Assembly: GCF_017876095.1 (NCBI RefSeq) | Contig: NZ_JAGINM010000039.1 | Span: 1 to 44,449, forward strand | Length of the DNA: 44,449 bases | DNA from: Azospirillum agricola | Lineage (GTDB): Bacteria > Pseudomonadota > Alphaproteobacteria > Azospirillales > Azospirillaceae | Reading direction: 5' to 3' | In this document: one piece after another, positions 1 through 8,538 of the stretch | How positions within the stretch are numbered: the first letter of the stretch is position 1 | How the letters are laid out: each line of letters opens with the position of its first letter | Made by a program: the position numbers and the translations under genes | Notes under the pieces: generated by a model | What the model saw: only the letters and a program-made list of their open reading frames with translations | Database searches by the model: none | Told to the model about the DNA's origin: nothing

Positions 1-75
1 TGGAACCTGTCCGTTTTCGCGAAGTCCCCAAAGCACCCCATTGACCGGGCCGGGGCGGCGCGCCTAACTGCCGCC

Positions 76-1356
76 ATGCCGAAAGCCTCCTACCTGAAGA
101 GCTGGTACGCCGCCAGCGCCCACCCCCACCCCGCCCACCCGGCGCTGGAGGGCGAATTGCGCTGCGACGTCTGCGTCGTCGGCGGCGGCTACACCGGGCT
201 GACCACCGCGCTGGAGCTGGCCGAGCGCGGCTTCGACGTGGTGCTGCTGGAGGCCCACGGCTGCGGCTGGGGCGCGTCGGGGCGCAACGGCGGCCAGATC
301 ATCACCGGCTACAACAAGCCGATGGCGACCATCGAGCGCTGGGTCGGCGCCGAGGACGCCCGCCGCCTGTGGGACTTCGGCGAGGAGGCCAAGACCCAGC
401 TCGCCGAACGGGTTGGGCGCCACGCCATCGCCTGCGACCTGACCTGGGGCTTCGCCTACGCCGCGCTGAAGCCGCGCCACATGGACGACGTGACGGCGAT
501 GGAGCGCGAGATGCGCGACCGCTACGGCTACGACCGGGTGCGGCGCCTCGACCGCGACGGCATCCGCGAACAGGTCGGCACCGACGCCTATGTCGGCGGC
601 CTGCTCGACGAGGGCAGCGGGCACCTCCACCCGCTGAACTACGCGCTGGGACTGGCGCGCGCCGCCGCCGCCGCCGGGGTGCGGATCTTCGAGAACAGCG
701 CCGTCACCGCCATCGACAGCGGCGCCGAGCCCTGGGCGCGCACCGGCAAGGGCCTCGTGCGGGCCAGGCACATGGTGCTGGCCGGCAACGCCTATCTCGG
801 CGGGGTGGCGCCGCCGCTGGCCGGCACCGTCATGCCGGTGGCGACCTATCTGATCGCCACCGAGGCGCTGGGGGCGGAGCGCGCGGCCGCGCTGATCCCG
901 ACCAACATCGCCGTCTCCGACATGAACTTCTCGCTGAACTATTTCCGCCGCTCCGCCGACCACCGGCTGCTGTTCGGCGGAGGGGTCAGCTATTCGGGGA
1001 TGGACGCGCCGGGACTGCGCCACGCCATGCGCAACAAGATGCTGGCGGTCTTCCCGGCCCTGCACGACGCGAAGGTCGAGTATTTCTGGGGCGGTCAGGT
1101 CGCCATCACGATGAACCGCATGCCGCATCTCGGCCGGCTGTCGCCGACGGTGCTGTTCGCCCACGGCTATTCCGGCCACGGCGTGGCGCTTGCCGGCATG
1201 GCCGGCCGGGTGATGGCCGAGGCGATCCGCGGCACCGCCGAACGCTTCGACGTCTTCACCCGCATCCCCAACATCCCCTTCCCCGGCGGGCGGCGCTTCC
1301 GCACCCCGGCCCTGGTCCTCGCAATGCTCTGGTTCCGCCTGCGCGATCTGCTGTAG
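76..1356 (+). CDS. FAD-dependent oxidoreductase, DAO family (PuuB/OrdL-like)
   Basis: This 426-residue protein belongs to the D-amino-acid-oxidase-like flavoprotein family and resembles gamma-glutamylputrescine oxidase and related amine oxidases. These enzymes oxidise a secondary or primary amine and release aldehyde or imine and peroxide. An N-terminal dinucleotide-binding motif (VVGGGYTGL, about residues 35-43) is followed by an acidic end of the second strand (VVLLEA). A GASGRNGGQ segment near 72-80 is typical of this family, and a C-terminal YSGHGVALAGMAG motif closes the FAD site. The ATG at 76 is the first start in frame, and the length matches the family. The gene stands alone: the next gene on the strand begins about 110 bp later and has no related function, and no putrescine-pathway partners are visible. 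The substrate is therefore unassigned. Confidence 0.85.
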   Translation: MPKASYLKSWYAASAHPHPAHPALEGELRCDVCVVGGGYTGLTTALELAERGFDVVLLEAHGCGWGASGRNGGQIITGYNKPMATIERWVGAEDARRLWDFGEEAKTQLAERVGRHAIACDLTWGFAYAALKPRHMDDVTAMEREMRDRYGYDRVRRLDRDGIREQVGTDAYVGGLLDEGSGHLHPLNYALGLARAAAAAGVRIFENSAVTAIDSGAEPWARTGKGLVRARHMVLAGNAYLGGVAPPLAGTVMPVATYLIATEALGAERAAALIPTNIAVSDMNFSLNYFRRSADHRLLFGGGVSYSGMDAPGLRHAMRNKMLAVFPALHDAKVEYFWGGQVAITMNRMPHLGRLSPTVLFAHGYSGHGVALAGMAGRVMAEAIRGTAERFDVFTRIPNIPFPGGRRFRTPALVLAMLWFRLRDLL

Positions 1357-1467
1357 GGTTGCCCGGTGCGGCGACCGGCCCGGCGGCGGGCGGCAACCGC
1401 GACACTCTCCGCGCCGCCGTGTTTCCCGTTGGGAAACGTCATTCCAGAGACGATGCCAGCAGGGACG

Positions 1468-2511
1468 ATGACCGACGTGTCCAGCGACGACGACCAGAAC
1501 AGCCCCGAACCGGCCGTCTCCGACGGGGAGATCAACGCCGAGGCGACGGCCAAGGCGGCCGACGAGGACCGGCTGGTCCAGCCGATGCGGGACACCCATT
1601 TCGATTTCCAGCACAAGGTGTTCAGCCTGCCGGGCGCCTTCTTCTGCGCCGACCCGACCAGCAAGGACCCGGTGCTGAACATCACGCTGGGCGATCTCAA
1701 GGCGGCGCTGGCCTTCCCGACCATCCAGGAATCCTTCCAGATCGAGGAGGGCAGCCACGACGACCGGCTGCTGGAGGTGGTCGAGCAGGGCCTCGCCTAC
1801 GTCAAGCAGATCCGCCCCGGCGAGCAGATTCCGGGAGAGCTGCTGGACGGCCGCGCCTCCTGGTCGGTCGAGGAGCGCCACCGCAAGCTGGCCAAGGGCC
1901 GGCTGATGATGCAGGTCGCCTCGTCGGTGAAGGGCAACGAGATCATCGTCTCGGACGCCGACCAGCTCGAGCAGCTGCTCGACGACCCCCAGACCCAGGC
2001 CCGCATGAAGGCCGCGATCGAGCGCATCGCCGCAAGGCTCAAGATCACCGAGAAGGCCGAGGAGATCGTCCAGGGCCGCATCGACGATCTGGCGCAGGAG
2101 CTGTCCTACATCGAGGCGCTGCGCGACCGCTTCAAGCACATCGGCAAGATCGAGACCAAGCTCGGCAAGCTGACGACGGTCTACCGGACCGACCGGACCT
2201 TTTGCAGCGAGGTCAACCGGATGCAGGGGCTGATCCGCAAGCCGCTGCGCGAATACGACATGATCTTCGACCAGGCCGACGCCCAGACCGGCGACATCGT
2301 CGGCGCCCTGAAGGACTTCCACGCCACGGTGCAGTTCATCCGCAAGATCCGCGACGATCTGCGGGCCAAGCTGCTGGAATGGGAGGATCTGCTGAACGGC
2401 TGGGACCACATCGCGATGGAGCGGTCCAGCCAGATGGAGCAGTTGCAGAAGCAGACCTACCGCTTCCTCGCCAGCCGCTTCATCGAAACGACGGTGTGGA
2501 AGCGCGGCTGA
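1468..2511 (+). CDS. Hypothetical protein, helical/coiled-coil, unrecognised
   Basis: I do not recognise this 347-residue protein. The N-terminus is acidic and probably disordered (SSDDDQNSPEP). The middle and C-terminal parts are charged and helical, with long stretches rich in E, K, R, L and Q. Examples are the region around EKAEEIVQGRIDDLAQEL and the C-terminal QMEQLQKQTYRFLASRF, which look like coiled coil. There is no signal peptide or membrane segment, so it is probably cytoplasmic. The start is uncertain: ATGs at 1366 and 1453 are also in frame, but the one at 1468 has AGGGA a few bases upstream. It ends 21 bp before the convergent gene on the other strand. High third-position GC matches the neighbours, so it is a real gene rather than a shadow frame. 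Confidence 0.7.
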   Translation: MTDVSSDDDQNSPEPAVSDGEINAEATAKAADEDRLVQPMRDTHFDFQHKVFSLPGAFFCADPTSKDPVLNITLGDLKAALAFPTIQESFQIEEGSHDDRLLEVVEQGLAYVKQIRPGEQIPGELLDGRASWSVEERHRKLAKGRLMMQVASSVKGNEIIVSDADQLEQLLDDPQTQARMKAAIERIAARLKITEKAEEIVQGRIDDLAQELSYIEALRDRFKHIGKIETKLGKLTTVYRTDRTFCSEVNRMQGLIRKPLREYDMIFDQADAQTGDIVGALKDFHATVQFIRKIRDDLRAKLLEWEDLLNGWDHIAMERSSQMEQLQKQTYRFLASRFIETTVWKRG

Positions 2512-2532
2512 CGGCCGCCCGGCCCGCCGGCC

Positions 2533-4119
2533 CTACTCCATGTCGGACAGCGCGTAGAGTTCCCGGTCGACCCGCCGGCGTTCAGCCATCACATAGTCGT
2601 AGAGCGGCTGGCAGGCGCTGGCGATCCGCTCGCTGGCCGGATCGACGGACACGTTGTTCAAATACTGGAAGAGGATGATGTCGGCTGCCCGGCCGGGATC
2701 GGTATCGGTATCGGGGCCGGCCGGCCCGGCGTCCTGCCCTGGGGCGCCGGCCTTGGAAACCGCCTGCGGGAAGATGCCGGCGAAGCTGAACCCCAGCCTT
2801 TCGAGCCGGTCCGCCATCCCGGGCGTCGCGGGGTCCCCCAGGGGGAGTTGCAGGAGCACGGTCGCCACCCCGTCCTGGCAAAAGCGGCGCAGGAAGGCGG
2901 CGACCGACGAAATCAGGTCCTGCCCATAGGCCCGAACGTCGATCAGGACATGCCCCCAGGCGAGCAGGCCGCTCTCGACGAGCAGATCCGACGCCGGCGG
3001 AAGGGAGGCCGGTTCCGGCGGCGCCGCGTCGGCGATGGTCACCGGCTCGCCGAAGGCGGCGAAGATCGACCGCAGCATGGCGCGATGCCTCTCCGGGCAA
3101 TGGAGCAGGCGCGGCTCGCCGATCCGGTTCCGGCAGTAGAGCGCGATCTCCGACTGGCGGACGGCGGCCTTTCCCCCGGCGCCCGCCCCGTCCTCCTTCC
3201 CGCTGCCGGCCGTGAGGTCCCACTCCGGGCTGACGCTTGCCAGATGCACCTGGATCGGCACGCCGCCGAACCGCAGGGCGCCGCGCTGGGAGACGGTGTG
3301 CGCCGTCACCGCGTTGACGAGCACGCCCAGGCAGCCGCGGGCGACCGCCGTGTCGTAGCCGAGTTGCAGGATCCGGCCGAGCAGCATCGGGTTGCCGCGC
3401 GCCGCCGGCGCGATCACCAGATCCGTGAATTCCGGAACCAGCGGGTTCTCGGACAGGTCCAGGCACGCATGGGCAACGACCCCGCCGTCGCCGCCGACCG
3501 CGACGATGCCGATCATCAGCCCGTCACGGTTCAGCCGCGCCAGTTCCGTCGGATCGTACAGATGATCGTCCGGCTTGCTGTAGCCATAGGCGAGCCACGC
3601 GCAGCGGGCGACGCCGGGTGCGTCCGCGGGGGTGAAGAGGCGCACGTCGGCCTCCACCCTGCCCGCTCCACGCGCGGCCGGCACGGCCGGCTCGGGAACG
3701 GGCACCGGCGACGGCGGCAGGCGGAAGCGCAGGCTGAAGACCTTGCCGTCCCGCCCGAGATTCCGCAGGACCGCCTCGTCGCAGCAGCACCATGCCAGAT
3801 GCAGGCCGAGCCCCCGCAACTGGGGGTCCTCCACGGAGAAGGGCGTGATCTCCGACGGATCGTAGGGAAGCCCCCAATCCTGGACGCGGACCGTCAGCAC
3901 CGCGCCCTCGACCGAGGCCGTGACCCGCAACAAGCCGGACACGCCGGGCGGATAGGCGTGGCGGACGGCGTTGACCACCACCTCCTCGACGGCCAGCTCG
4001 AGCCGAATCCGCTTTTCCGGCGCAAGCCGAAGCTGGTCGGCCGCGCACAGGCAGGCGGCCTGGGCGATGGCGACGCTGCCATCGGCGTTGGGAAGGTCCA
4101 ACTGGAACAACACGCGCAT
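2533..4119 (-). CDS. RsbW-type ATP-binding domain fused to a GNAT-like domain
   Basis: This 528-residue protein has at least two parts. Residues about 1-135 form a histidine-kinase-like ATPase of the anti-sigma-factor (RsbW/SpoIIAB) type. The N box is EEVVVNAVRHAY with Asn50, the G1 box is DWGLPYDP with Asp81, and the glycine-rich lid is GLGLHLA. A proline-rich linker follows (PSPVPVPEPAVP). Residues about 158-300 look like a GNAT acyltransferase (RLFTPADAPGVARC at its start, then a VIAPAARGNPMLLGRIL acetyl-CoA-loop-like region). The last 200 residues are less clear and may be a second GNAT-like fold. Such fusions are usually placed in partner-switching or stress signalling, but no sigma factor or anti-anti-sigma gene adjoins it. 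Partner and acyl substrate are unknown. Confidence 0.75.
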   Translation of the reverse strand: MRVLFQLDLPNADGSVAIAQAACLCAADQLRLAPEKRIRLELAVEEVVVNAVRHAYPPGVSGLLRVTASVEGAVLTVRVQDWGLPYDPSEITPFSVEDPQLRGLGLHLAWCCCDEAVLRNLGRDGKVFSLRFRLPPSPVPVPEPAVPAARGAGRVEADVRLFTPADAPGVARCAWLAYGYSKPDDHLYDPTELARLNRDGLMIGIVAVGGDGGVVAHACLDLSENPLVPEFTDLVIAPAARGNPMLLGRILQLGYDTAVARGCLGVLVNAVTAHTVSQRGALRFGGVPIQVHLASVSPEWDLTAGSGKEDGAGAGGKAAVRQSEIALYCRNRIGEPRLLHCPERHRAMLRSIFAAFGEPVTIADAAPPEPASLPPASDLLVESGLLAWGHVLIDVRAYGQDLISSVAAFLRRFCQDGVATVLLQLPLGDPATPGMADRLERLGFSFAGIFPQAVSKAGAPGQDAGPAGPDTDTDPGRAADIILFQYLNNVSVDPASERIASACQPLYDYVMAERRRVDRELYALSDME

Positions 4120-4235
4120 TCAGACCCTCTGCCGATCGACCCTTTGCGGACTTTTGCCCGTCCACAATAGCGGATTGCCGACCCGGCATCGACCCGTCTT
4201 CCGGCGCGGCACGGCGGACGGCCCCCTCCGGACGG

Positions 4236-6557
4236 TCAGAACCGCGCCGAGGCGCTGAGCAGGAACGAGCGGCCCGGCTGGTGCAGCGGCGTGACGGTGC
4301 CGAATTCCTGCCCGTAGGTGGCGCGGTCGGCGTAGGAGGCGTCGAACAGATTCCGCACGTCGGCGCGCAGGGTCAGGTTGGAGAACTGCGGCAGCCGGTG
4401 CTCGACGAACAGGTTGACCACCTCGTAGCCCTTCAGGGACTGCTGCCCGGCCTGGACCTTGGTGTGGTCCAGCACGAACTCCGCGTCGGCGCCGAAGGTC
4501 AGGTTCCAGCTCCGCACCGTGTGGGCGCCGCCGACGGTGACGACCCGGCCCATCGGCGTCGCCAGATAGGTGCCGGTGTCGGAGTCGGCCGGCAGCCCGT
4601 CGATGGTCACGTCGATGTCGGCGTATTTCGCGCGGACGAACCCGTCGTCCCAGGCATAGCCGGCCCCGATCTCGTAGCCCTTGGACTTCACGTCATGGGC
4701 CAGCGTCGCGCTGCCCACGGCGTAGCGCGCGGCCCGCGCCTCGTCGAGCTTGGTCTGGAACACGCGGCCCTCGACCGTGAAGCCCTGGTAGCGGGCCTCC
4801 AGCCCGGCGGTCACGTTGTCGGCGGTCACCGGCTCCGGCCCGCCGGCGCCGTAGCGCCAGGCCGGGTTCAGGATGAAGTTCTCGGCCAGCGGGATGCCGG
4901 CCCAGCTGTGGGAGTAGCCGGCCTTGGCGGTCAGATGCCGCGGGATCAGGTCGAATTCGCCGGAGACGTTGTGGCTGACCCCGCTGTTGGTCCATTCCTG
5001 GTCGGTCGTGCCCTCGAAGACCTGCCGGTCGCCGCGCAGCCCGAAGGACAGGCGCAGCCGCTCGAACGGCGTCAGCCGCGCCTGGGCGTAGAGGCCGGCG
5101 TTGCTGGCGCGCTCGCGCGCCGACATGGTCCGGTCCTCGTAATTCCCGCGGTCGAAATAGAAATCGGTGCCCGCCGTCAGCGTGCCCATCGCGAAGGTGA
5201 AGACGTTCTCGGCCTTGCCGTTGAAGGAGCTGGTGCCGCCCTCCCCCGGATAGCTGCCCGGCACGGTGCTGGGCGCCACCGGGCGCAGGTAGATCGGCGT
5301 CTTCACGTCGGTGCGCCCGTAGGCCAGCACGATCTTCGGATTCCACAGGTCGGTCGGCTGGGTGGTGGAGTAGGTCAGGACGACGTTCTGCCGGTCCATC
5401 CGGTAGTCGCGCACGCGCGGCTCCCAGGCCGGGCGGCCGGAGATGAAGCCGACGTTGGCGCGGAAGGGCCGCGGGGCGTCATCGTGGATGCGCTCGTAGC
5501 TGATTTGCAGGCGGTTGCCGTCCGTCGTCTCGAAACCGCCCTTGAACAGGCCGCTGAGCATGTCGGTCTCGGTGCCGTCCACCTTGCGGCCGCTGCCGTC
5601 CTTGAACTTGCCGCCCTTGCCGTAGGTCAGGTAGGCGAGGCCGTCGAAGCCGCCCTGGCGGCCGTAGCCGGACAGGCCGGTGGTCAGGCCGGATCCGTTG
5701 GTGTTGAAGCTGGACTTCACATAGGCGCCCACCCCGTCGCCGCTCAGGAAGTCGCGGGCGTCCTTCATCTCGTAGGCGATGGAGCCGGCCAGCGCGCCCG
5801 GCCCGGTGTCGGCCGGGGCCACGCCGGCGTCGACCCGCGCGACCTTCAGGAAGGCCGGGTCGATCAGGGTGGTGCCGTTGTGGTGGAAGACCTTGTTGTT
5901 CTGGCGGCTGCCATCGATGGTGACGGCGAGGTTGGTTTCCTCGATGCCGTTCACATAGACCTTCTGCGACATCGGGATCGAGCTGCCGACCCGGATGCCC
6001 GGCTCGCCGGAGAAGACGTCGCGGATGTCGCTTGGATTTTTGCGGTCGAGATCCTCCTGGGTGACGGTGGTCTGGCTGACCCCGGTCCAGTTGAGGGCGG
6101 AGGCCGACACCGCGACCGGCCCCAGCAGCACCGCGCCCGGCGCCGCCGCGGCCGGCGCCGGGACCAGCGTGGCGGTGCCCGGCCCGGTCATCCGGTAGCC
6201 GACGCCGGTGCCGCCGAGCAGCGTGTCCAGCGCCTGGGCCGGGGTCATGGTGCCGGTCACCGGGCGGGAGCTGCGGCCCTCGGCCAGCGCGCTGGGATAG
6301 CCGATCTGCCAGCCGGTCTGACGGATGAAGGCGTCGAGCGCCGCCTGGAGCGGCTGCGCCGGAAGCGCGAAGGCGACCGGCGCACCGGCGGCCGGGGCCG
6401 CCGTTCCCTGCTGGGCGGCGGCCGGCGAGGCGAGCGCCAGGACGCCCAGCGCGCCGCCGAGCGACGTCGAGGCCATCAGCGCCACCACCATGCTCCGGGC
6501 GGTGGTCGCCCGCGCGCGTGTCGTACCCTCAGCCACCATCCCCGTCCGGCCCTGCAT
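4236..6557 (-). CDS. TonB-dependent receptor with STN signalling domain (heme/siderophore type)
   Basis: This is an outer-membrane TonB-dependent receptor of 773 residues. A signal peptide ends near SPAAAQQ. An STN (secretin/TonB short N-terminal) domain follows at about residues 60-130 (from FALPAQPLQAALDAF). This is the part that contacts a FecR protein in the periplasm. The plug domain carries the VYVNGIEETNLAVTIDG and NNKVFHHNGTTLIDP segments, which recall the hemoglobin/heme receptor group (BhuR/HmuR-like). However, the classical FRAP motif appears only as FRAN, so the ligand could be heme or another iron complex. The barrel ends in the usual terminal Phe (SARF). The start at 6557 precedes a credible signal sequence; 6539 is an in-frame alternative. 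It lies 116 bp downstream of fecR on the same strand, completing a sigma/anti-sigma/receptor unit. Confidence 0.88.
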   Translation of the reverse strand: MQGRTGMVAEGTTRARATTARSMVVALMASTSLGGALGVLALASPAAAQQGTAAPAAGAPVAFALPAQPLQAALDAFIRQTGWQIGYPSALAEGRSSRPVTGTMTPAQALDTLLGGTGVGYRMTGPGTATLVPAPAAAAPGAVLLGPVAVSASALNWTGVSQTTVTQEDLDRKNPSDIRDVFSGEPGIRVGSSIPMSQKVYVNGIEETNLAVTIDGSRQNNKVFHHNGTTLIDPAFLKVARVDAGVAPADTGPGALAGSIAYEMKDARDFLSGDGVGAYVKSSFNTNGSGLTTGLSGYGRQGGFDGLAYLTYGKGGKFKDGSGRKVDGTETDMLSGLFKGGFETTDGNRLQISYERIHDDAPRPFRANVGFISGRPAWEPRVRDYRMDRQNVVLTYSTTQPTDLWNPKIVLAYGRTDVKTPIYLRPVAPSTVPGSYPGEGGTSSFNGKAENVFTFAMGTLTAGTDFYFDRGNYEDRTMSARERASNAGLYAQARLTPFERLRLSFGLRGDRQVFEGTTDQEWTNSGVSHNVSGEFDLIPRHLTAKAGYSHSWAGIPLAENFILNPAWRYGAGGPEPVTADNVTAGLEARYQGFTVEGRVFQTKLDEARAARYAVGSATLAHDVKSKGYEIGAGYAWDDGFVRAKYADIDVTIDGLPADSDTGTYLATPMGRVVTVGGAHTVRSWNLTFGADAEFVLDHTKVQAGQQSLKGYEVVNLFVEHRLPQFSNLTLRADVRNLFDASYADRATYGQEFGTVTPLHQPGRSFLLSASARF

Positions 6558-6658
6558 TCCCCAAAACTCCCCTGTTTCCGGTGTCGTCGGGGTGGCCGTC
6601 GCGCAGACGCTCGGGCCTACCCCCTTTTCGCCAGACGCGCGGGGCGGCGGGGCCTCAC

Positions 6659-6689
6659 AAAAAAAGATCGGGGTCAGCCGAAAACGATC
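6659..6689 (-). terminator. Weak terminator-like structure at the end of fecR
   Basis: On the minus strand GATCG (6689-6685) can pair with CGATC (6670-6666) across a 14-base loop, and seven T residues (6665-6659) follow. The structure overlaps the fecR stop codon. The stem is only 5 bp, so at most it would partly terminate and could lower expression of the downstream receptor in the uninduced state. Confidence 0.25.
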
Positions 6690-7762
6690 AGTCCGCCCGG
6701 CAGGGTGGTCATCCGCACCCCGGCGATGGCGGCCACCGACCGCAGGGCGGCGGCCGGGTCGTCCAGCCGGTAGTTGCCGCTCACCCGCTCCCCGTCCGTG
6801 CGGTGGTCGAGCACCAGGATCAGCCCCGGATAATAGCGGCGGAGATTGTCGACGACCGCGGCGAAGGGCTGCTGGTGGAAGATGTAGCGCCCCTCCCGCC
6901 ACGCCAGCGCGTTGGCCGGCTCCGTCCGCGCCACCGCCGACAGACCGAGCGCCGTGGCCGTCACCCGGTCGCCGGGCGCCAGCGCCACCGGCCGGCCCGG
7001 CTCGTCGAGCGGGCTGACGGACACCCGGCCGCGCTCCAGCACGACCGAGTCCGCCGCGTCGTCGGCGCGCACCGCGAAAGCGGTTCCCGTGACCTCGACC
7101 ATGCTGAAGCCGGCGGTCACGCGGAAGGGCCGGGAGGGATCGGAGATCACGTCGAAATAGCCCTCGCCGCGCAGCATCCGCACGCCGCGCCGCCCCTCCG
7201 CGAAATCCAGCGCGACGGCCGAGCCGGTGTCGAGCGTCAGCCGCGACCCGTCGGGCAGCGCGATCTCCCGACGTTCCCCGGCAGCCGTCCGGTGGTCGGC
7301 GGTCCAGCGCAGCATCAGCTCGGGGTAGAGGTTGAGGCCGACGACGGCAAGCAGCGCGGCGGCGGCCAGCGATCTCCACCGCGCGCCCCACCCCGCCCGG
7401 CGCGAAGGCGAACGGGACCGTACCCCTTGCGCATGGACGAACGGAACGACGGTCGCGAGAGCGGCAGGGGAAACGGGCCCGCCCCCGGCGGATGGCGGCG
7501 TGGTGGCGGCGAGGGTCGCCGCGTGCAGCTCCGGCATTCCGCTCATCGCCGCCAGCCGGTCGAAGGCCTGCGCATGACGGGCGTCGCTCTCCCGCCACGC
7601 CCGGTAGGCGGCCAGGGTCTCGCCGTCGGAGGCACCGCCCTGGAAGGCGACGAACCAGTCGAGCGCCGCATCGACGACGGGGTCGGCGTGTCGGTACGGT
7701 CCGGCGCCCCCTGACCCGGCCGCTTCCGGCCCGGCCGTCTTTTCCTGTTCCACGCGGGCCAT
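6674..7762 (-). CDS. fecR: FecR-family anti-sigma factor / transmembrane signal transducer
   Basis: This 362-residue FecR-like protein transmits the occupied state of the outer-membrane receptor to an ECF sigma factor. The N-terminal cytoplasmic part carries the sigma-binding helices (DAALDWFVAFQGG, AYRAWRESDARHAQAFDRL). A single membrane segment lies near residues 130-145 (LAAAALLAVVGLNLYP). The periplasmic FecR domain follows (REIALPDGSRLTLDTGSAV, then RGEGYFDV and FRVTAGFSMVEVTGTAF). A small C-terminal STN-like domain ends the protein (about 295-362, with VVDNLRRYYPG). It is followed on the same strand by the receptor gene. The sigma factor gene is on the opposite strand, 211 bp away, rather than upstream in the same operon as in the classical fecIR order. 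Confidence 0.9.
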   Translation of the reverse strand: MARVEQEKTAGPEAAGSGGAGPYRHADPVVDAALDWFVAFQGGASDGETLAAYRAWRESDARHAQAFDRLAAMSGMPELHAATLAATTPPSAGGGPVSPAALATVVPFVHAQGVRSRSPSRRAGWGARWRSLAAAALLAVVGLNLYPELMLRWTADHRTAAGERREIALPDGSRLTLDTGSAVALDFAEGRRGVRMLRGEGYFDVISDPSRPFRVTAGFSMVEVTGTAFAVRADDAADSVVLERGRVSVSPLDEPGRPVALAPGDRVTATALGLSAVARTEPANALAWREGRYIFHQQPFAAVVDNLRRYYPGLILVLDHRTDGERVSGNYRLDDPAAALRSVAAIAGVRMTTLPGGLIVFG

Positions 7763-7863
7763 TCCGTCGCTCTTGGTTTGGGGCCTGTCGCTATCTTAGA
7801 CGTTTCAGAACGCGAACGACACAATCGGCGGACGCGGCCCCTTGCATCCTCTCGGCATGGTTA

Positions 7864-7884
7864 TGCGAATAATAATCAGTTGCG
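7864..7884. promoter_or_regulatory. Candidate Fur-box-like operator upstream of the ECF sigma gene
   Basis: The AT-rich stretch TGCGAATAATAATCAGTTGCG stands out in very GC-rich DNA. It forms a 9-1-9 interrupted palindrome centred on 7874 with 6 of 9 pairs matching. Its arms (GCGAAT...ATTnGC type) resemble proteobacterial Fur/ferric-uptake boxes. It lies 90 bp upstream of the sigma-factor start and 100 bp from the fecR start, in the divergent region. Iron-repressed ECF sigma genes commonly have such a site. Binding is inferred, not shown. Confidence 0.5.
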
Positions 7885-7973
7885 TGTCGCTGGCCGATCT
7901 GGCAAGGGTTGGGCGACGGTTCGACGCACCGTATTGCCCGCAAGCCACGACCGCAAGCGACGATAGGCCGAGG

Positions 7974-8489
7974 ATGCCCGCAAGCCTGGATGCGATCTAT
8001 CTCGATCACCGCCCCTCGCTGCTCGGCCGGGCGCTGCGGATCGTGCGCGACCTCCAGGCCGCCGAGGACGTGATCCAGGAAAGCTATCTGCGGGCGCACA
8101 GGGCGGCGGAACGGGGATCGATCGACAACATCGGCGCCTTCCTGCACCGCACGGTCCAGAATCTGGCGCTCGACCATCTCCGCCGCCGCAAGACGCAGGA
8201 GCGCTTCGAGGTCCCGCCCTCCGACCGGTTCGATCCGTTGCAGGTCGCCAGCGACACCCCTTCGGCCGAGGACCGCCTTCTGCAACGCGAGCGCCTGACC
8301 AGCTTCAGGGACGCGCTGGAGGCGCTGCCGGAACGGGCCCGCCGGGTGTGGACGCTGAACCGGGTCGAGGGCTGGTCCTACCCCCGGATCGCCGAGCATC
8401 TCGGCGTGTCGCCGGGCACCGTGTTCAACGACATGAAGCTGGCGATGGGCCATGTCTTCGACGCCATGGCCCGCACCGAACGCGAATGA
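7974..8489 (+). CDS. fecI: ECF RNA polymerase sigma factor, FecI-like
   Basis: This 171-residue extracytoplasmic-function sigma factor contains only regions 2 and 4. Region 2 runs over about residues 5-65 (RALRIVRDLQAAEDVIQESYLRAHR, then FLHRTVQNLALDHLRRRK). Region 4 runs over about 115-165 (LPERARRVWTLNRVEGWSYPRIA, then a helix-turn-helix with HLGVSPGTVFNDM). This is the FecI type that redirects RNA polymerase to iron-transport promoters. Longer in-frame starts exist at 7842-7863. They would run through the AT-rich operator, and the ATG at 7974 begins exactly where homology to the family starts, with AGG close upstream. It is divergent from fecR and the receptor, and converges on the binding-protein gene at 8539 with 49 bp between them. 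Confidence 0.87.
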   Translation: MPASLDAIYLDHRPSLLGRALRIVRDLQAAEDVIQESYLRAHRAAERGSIDNIGAFLHRTVQNLALDHLRRRKTQERFEVPPSDRFDPLQVASDTPSAEDRLLQRERLTSFRDALEALPERARRVWTLNRVEGWSYPRIAEHLGVSPGTVFNDMKLAMGHVFDAMARTERE

Positions 8490-8538
8490 TGCCGAACGCG
8501 GGTGACGCCGGACAGCCGGCGCCACCGCGTCCACCCGG

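Noticed and set aside
64..2409. Very long minus-strand open frame opposite the first two genes
   Set aside because: It is a shadow produced by high GC: the composition is low-complexity (runs of G, L, A, D, R) and no family motif is visible, while the plus-strand genes have clear motifs.
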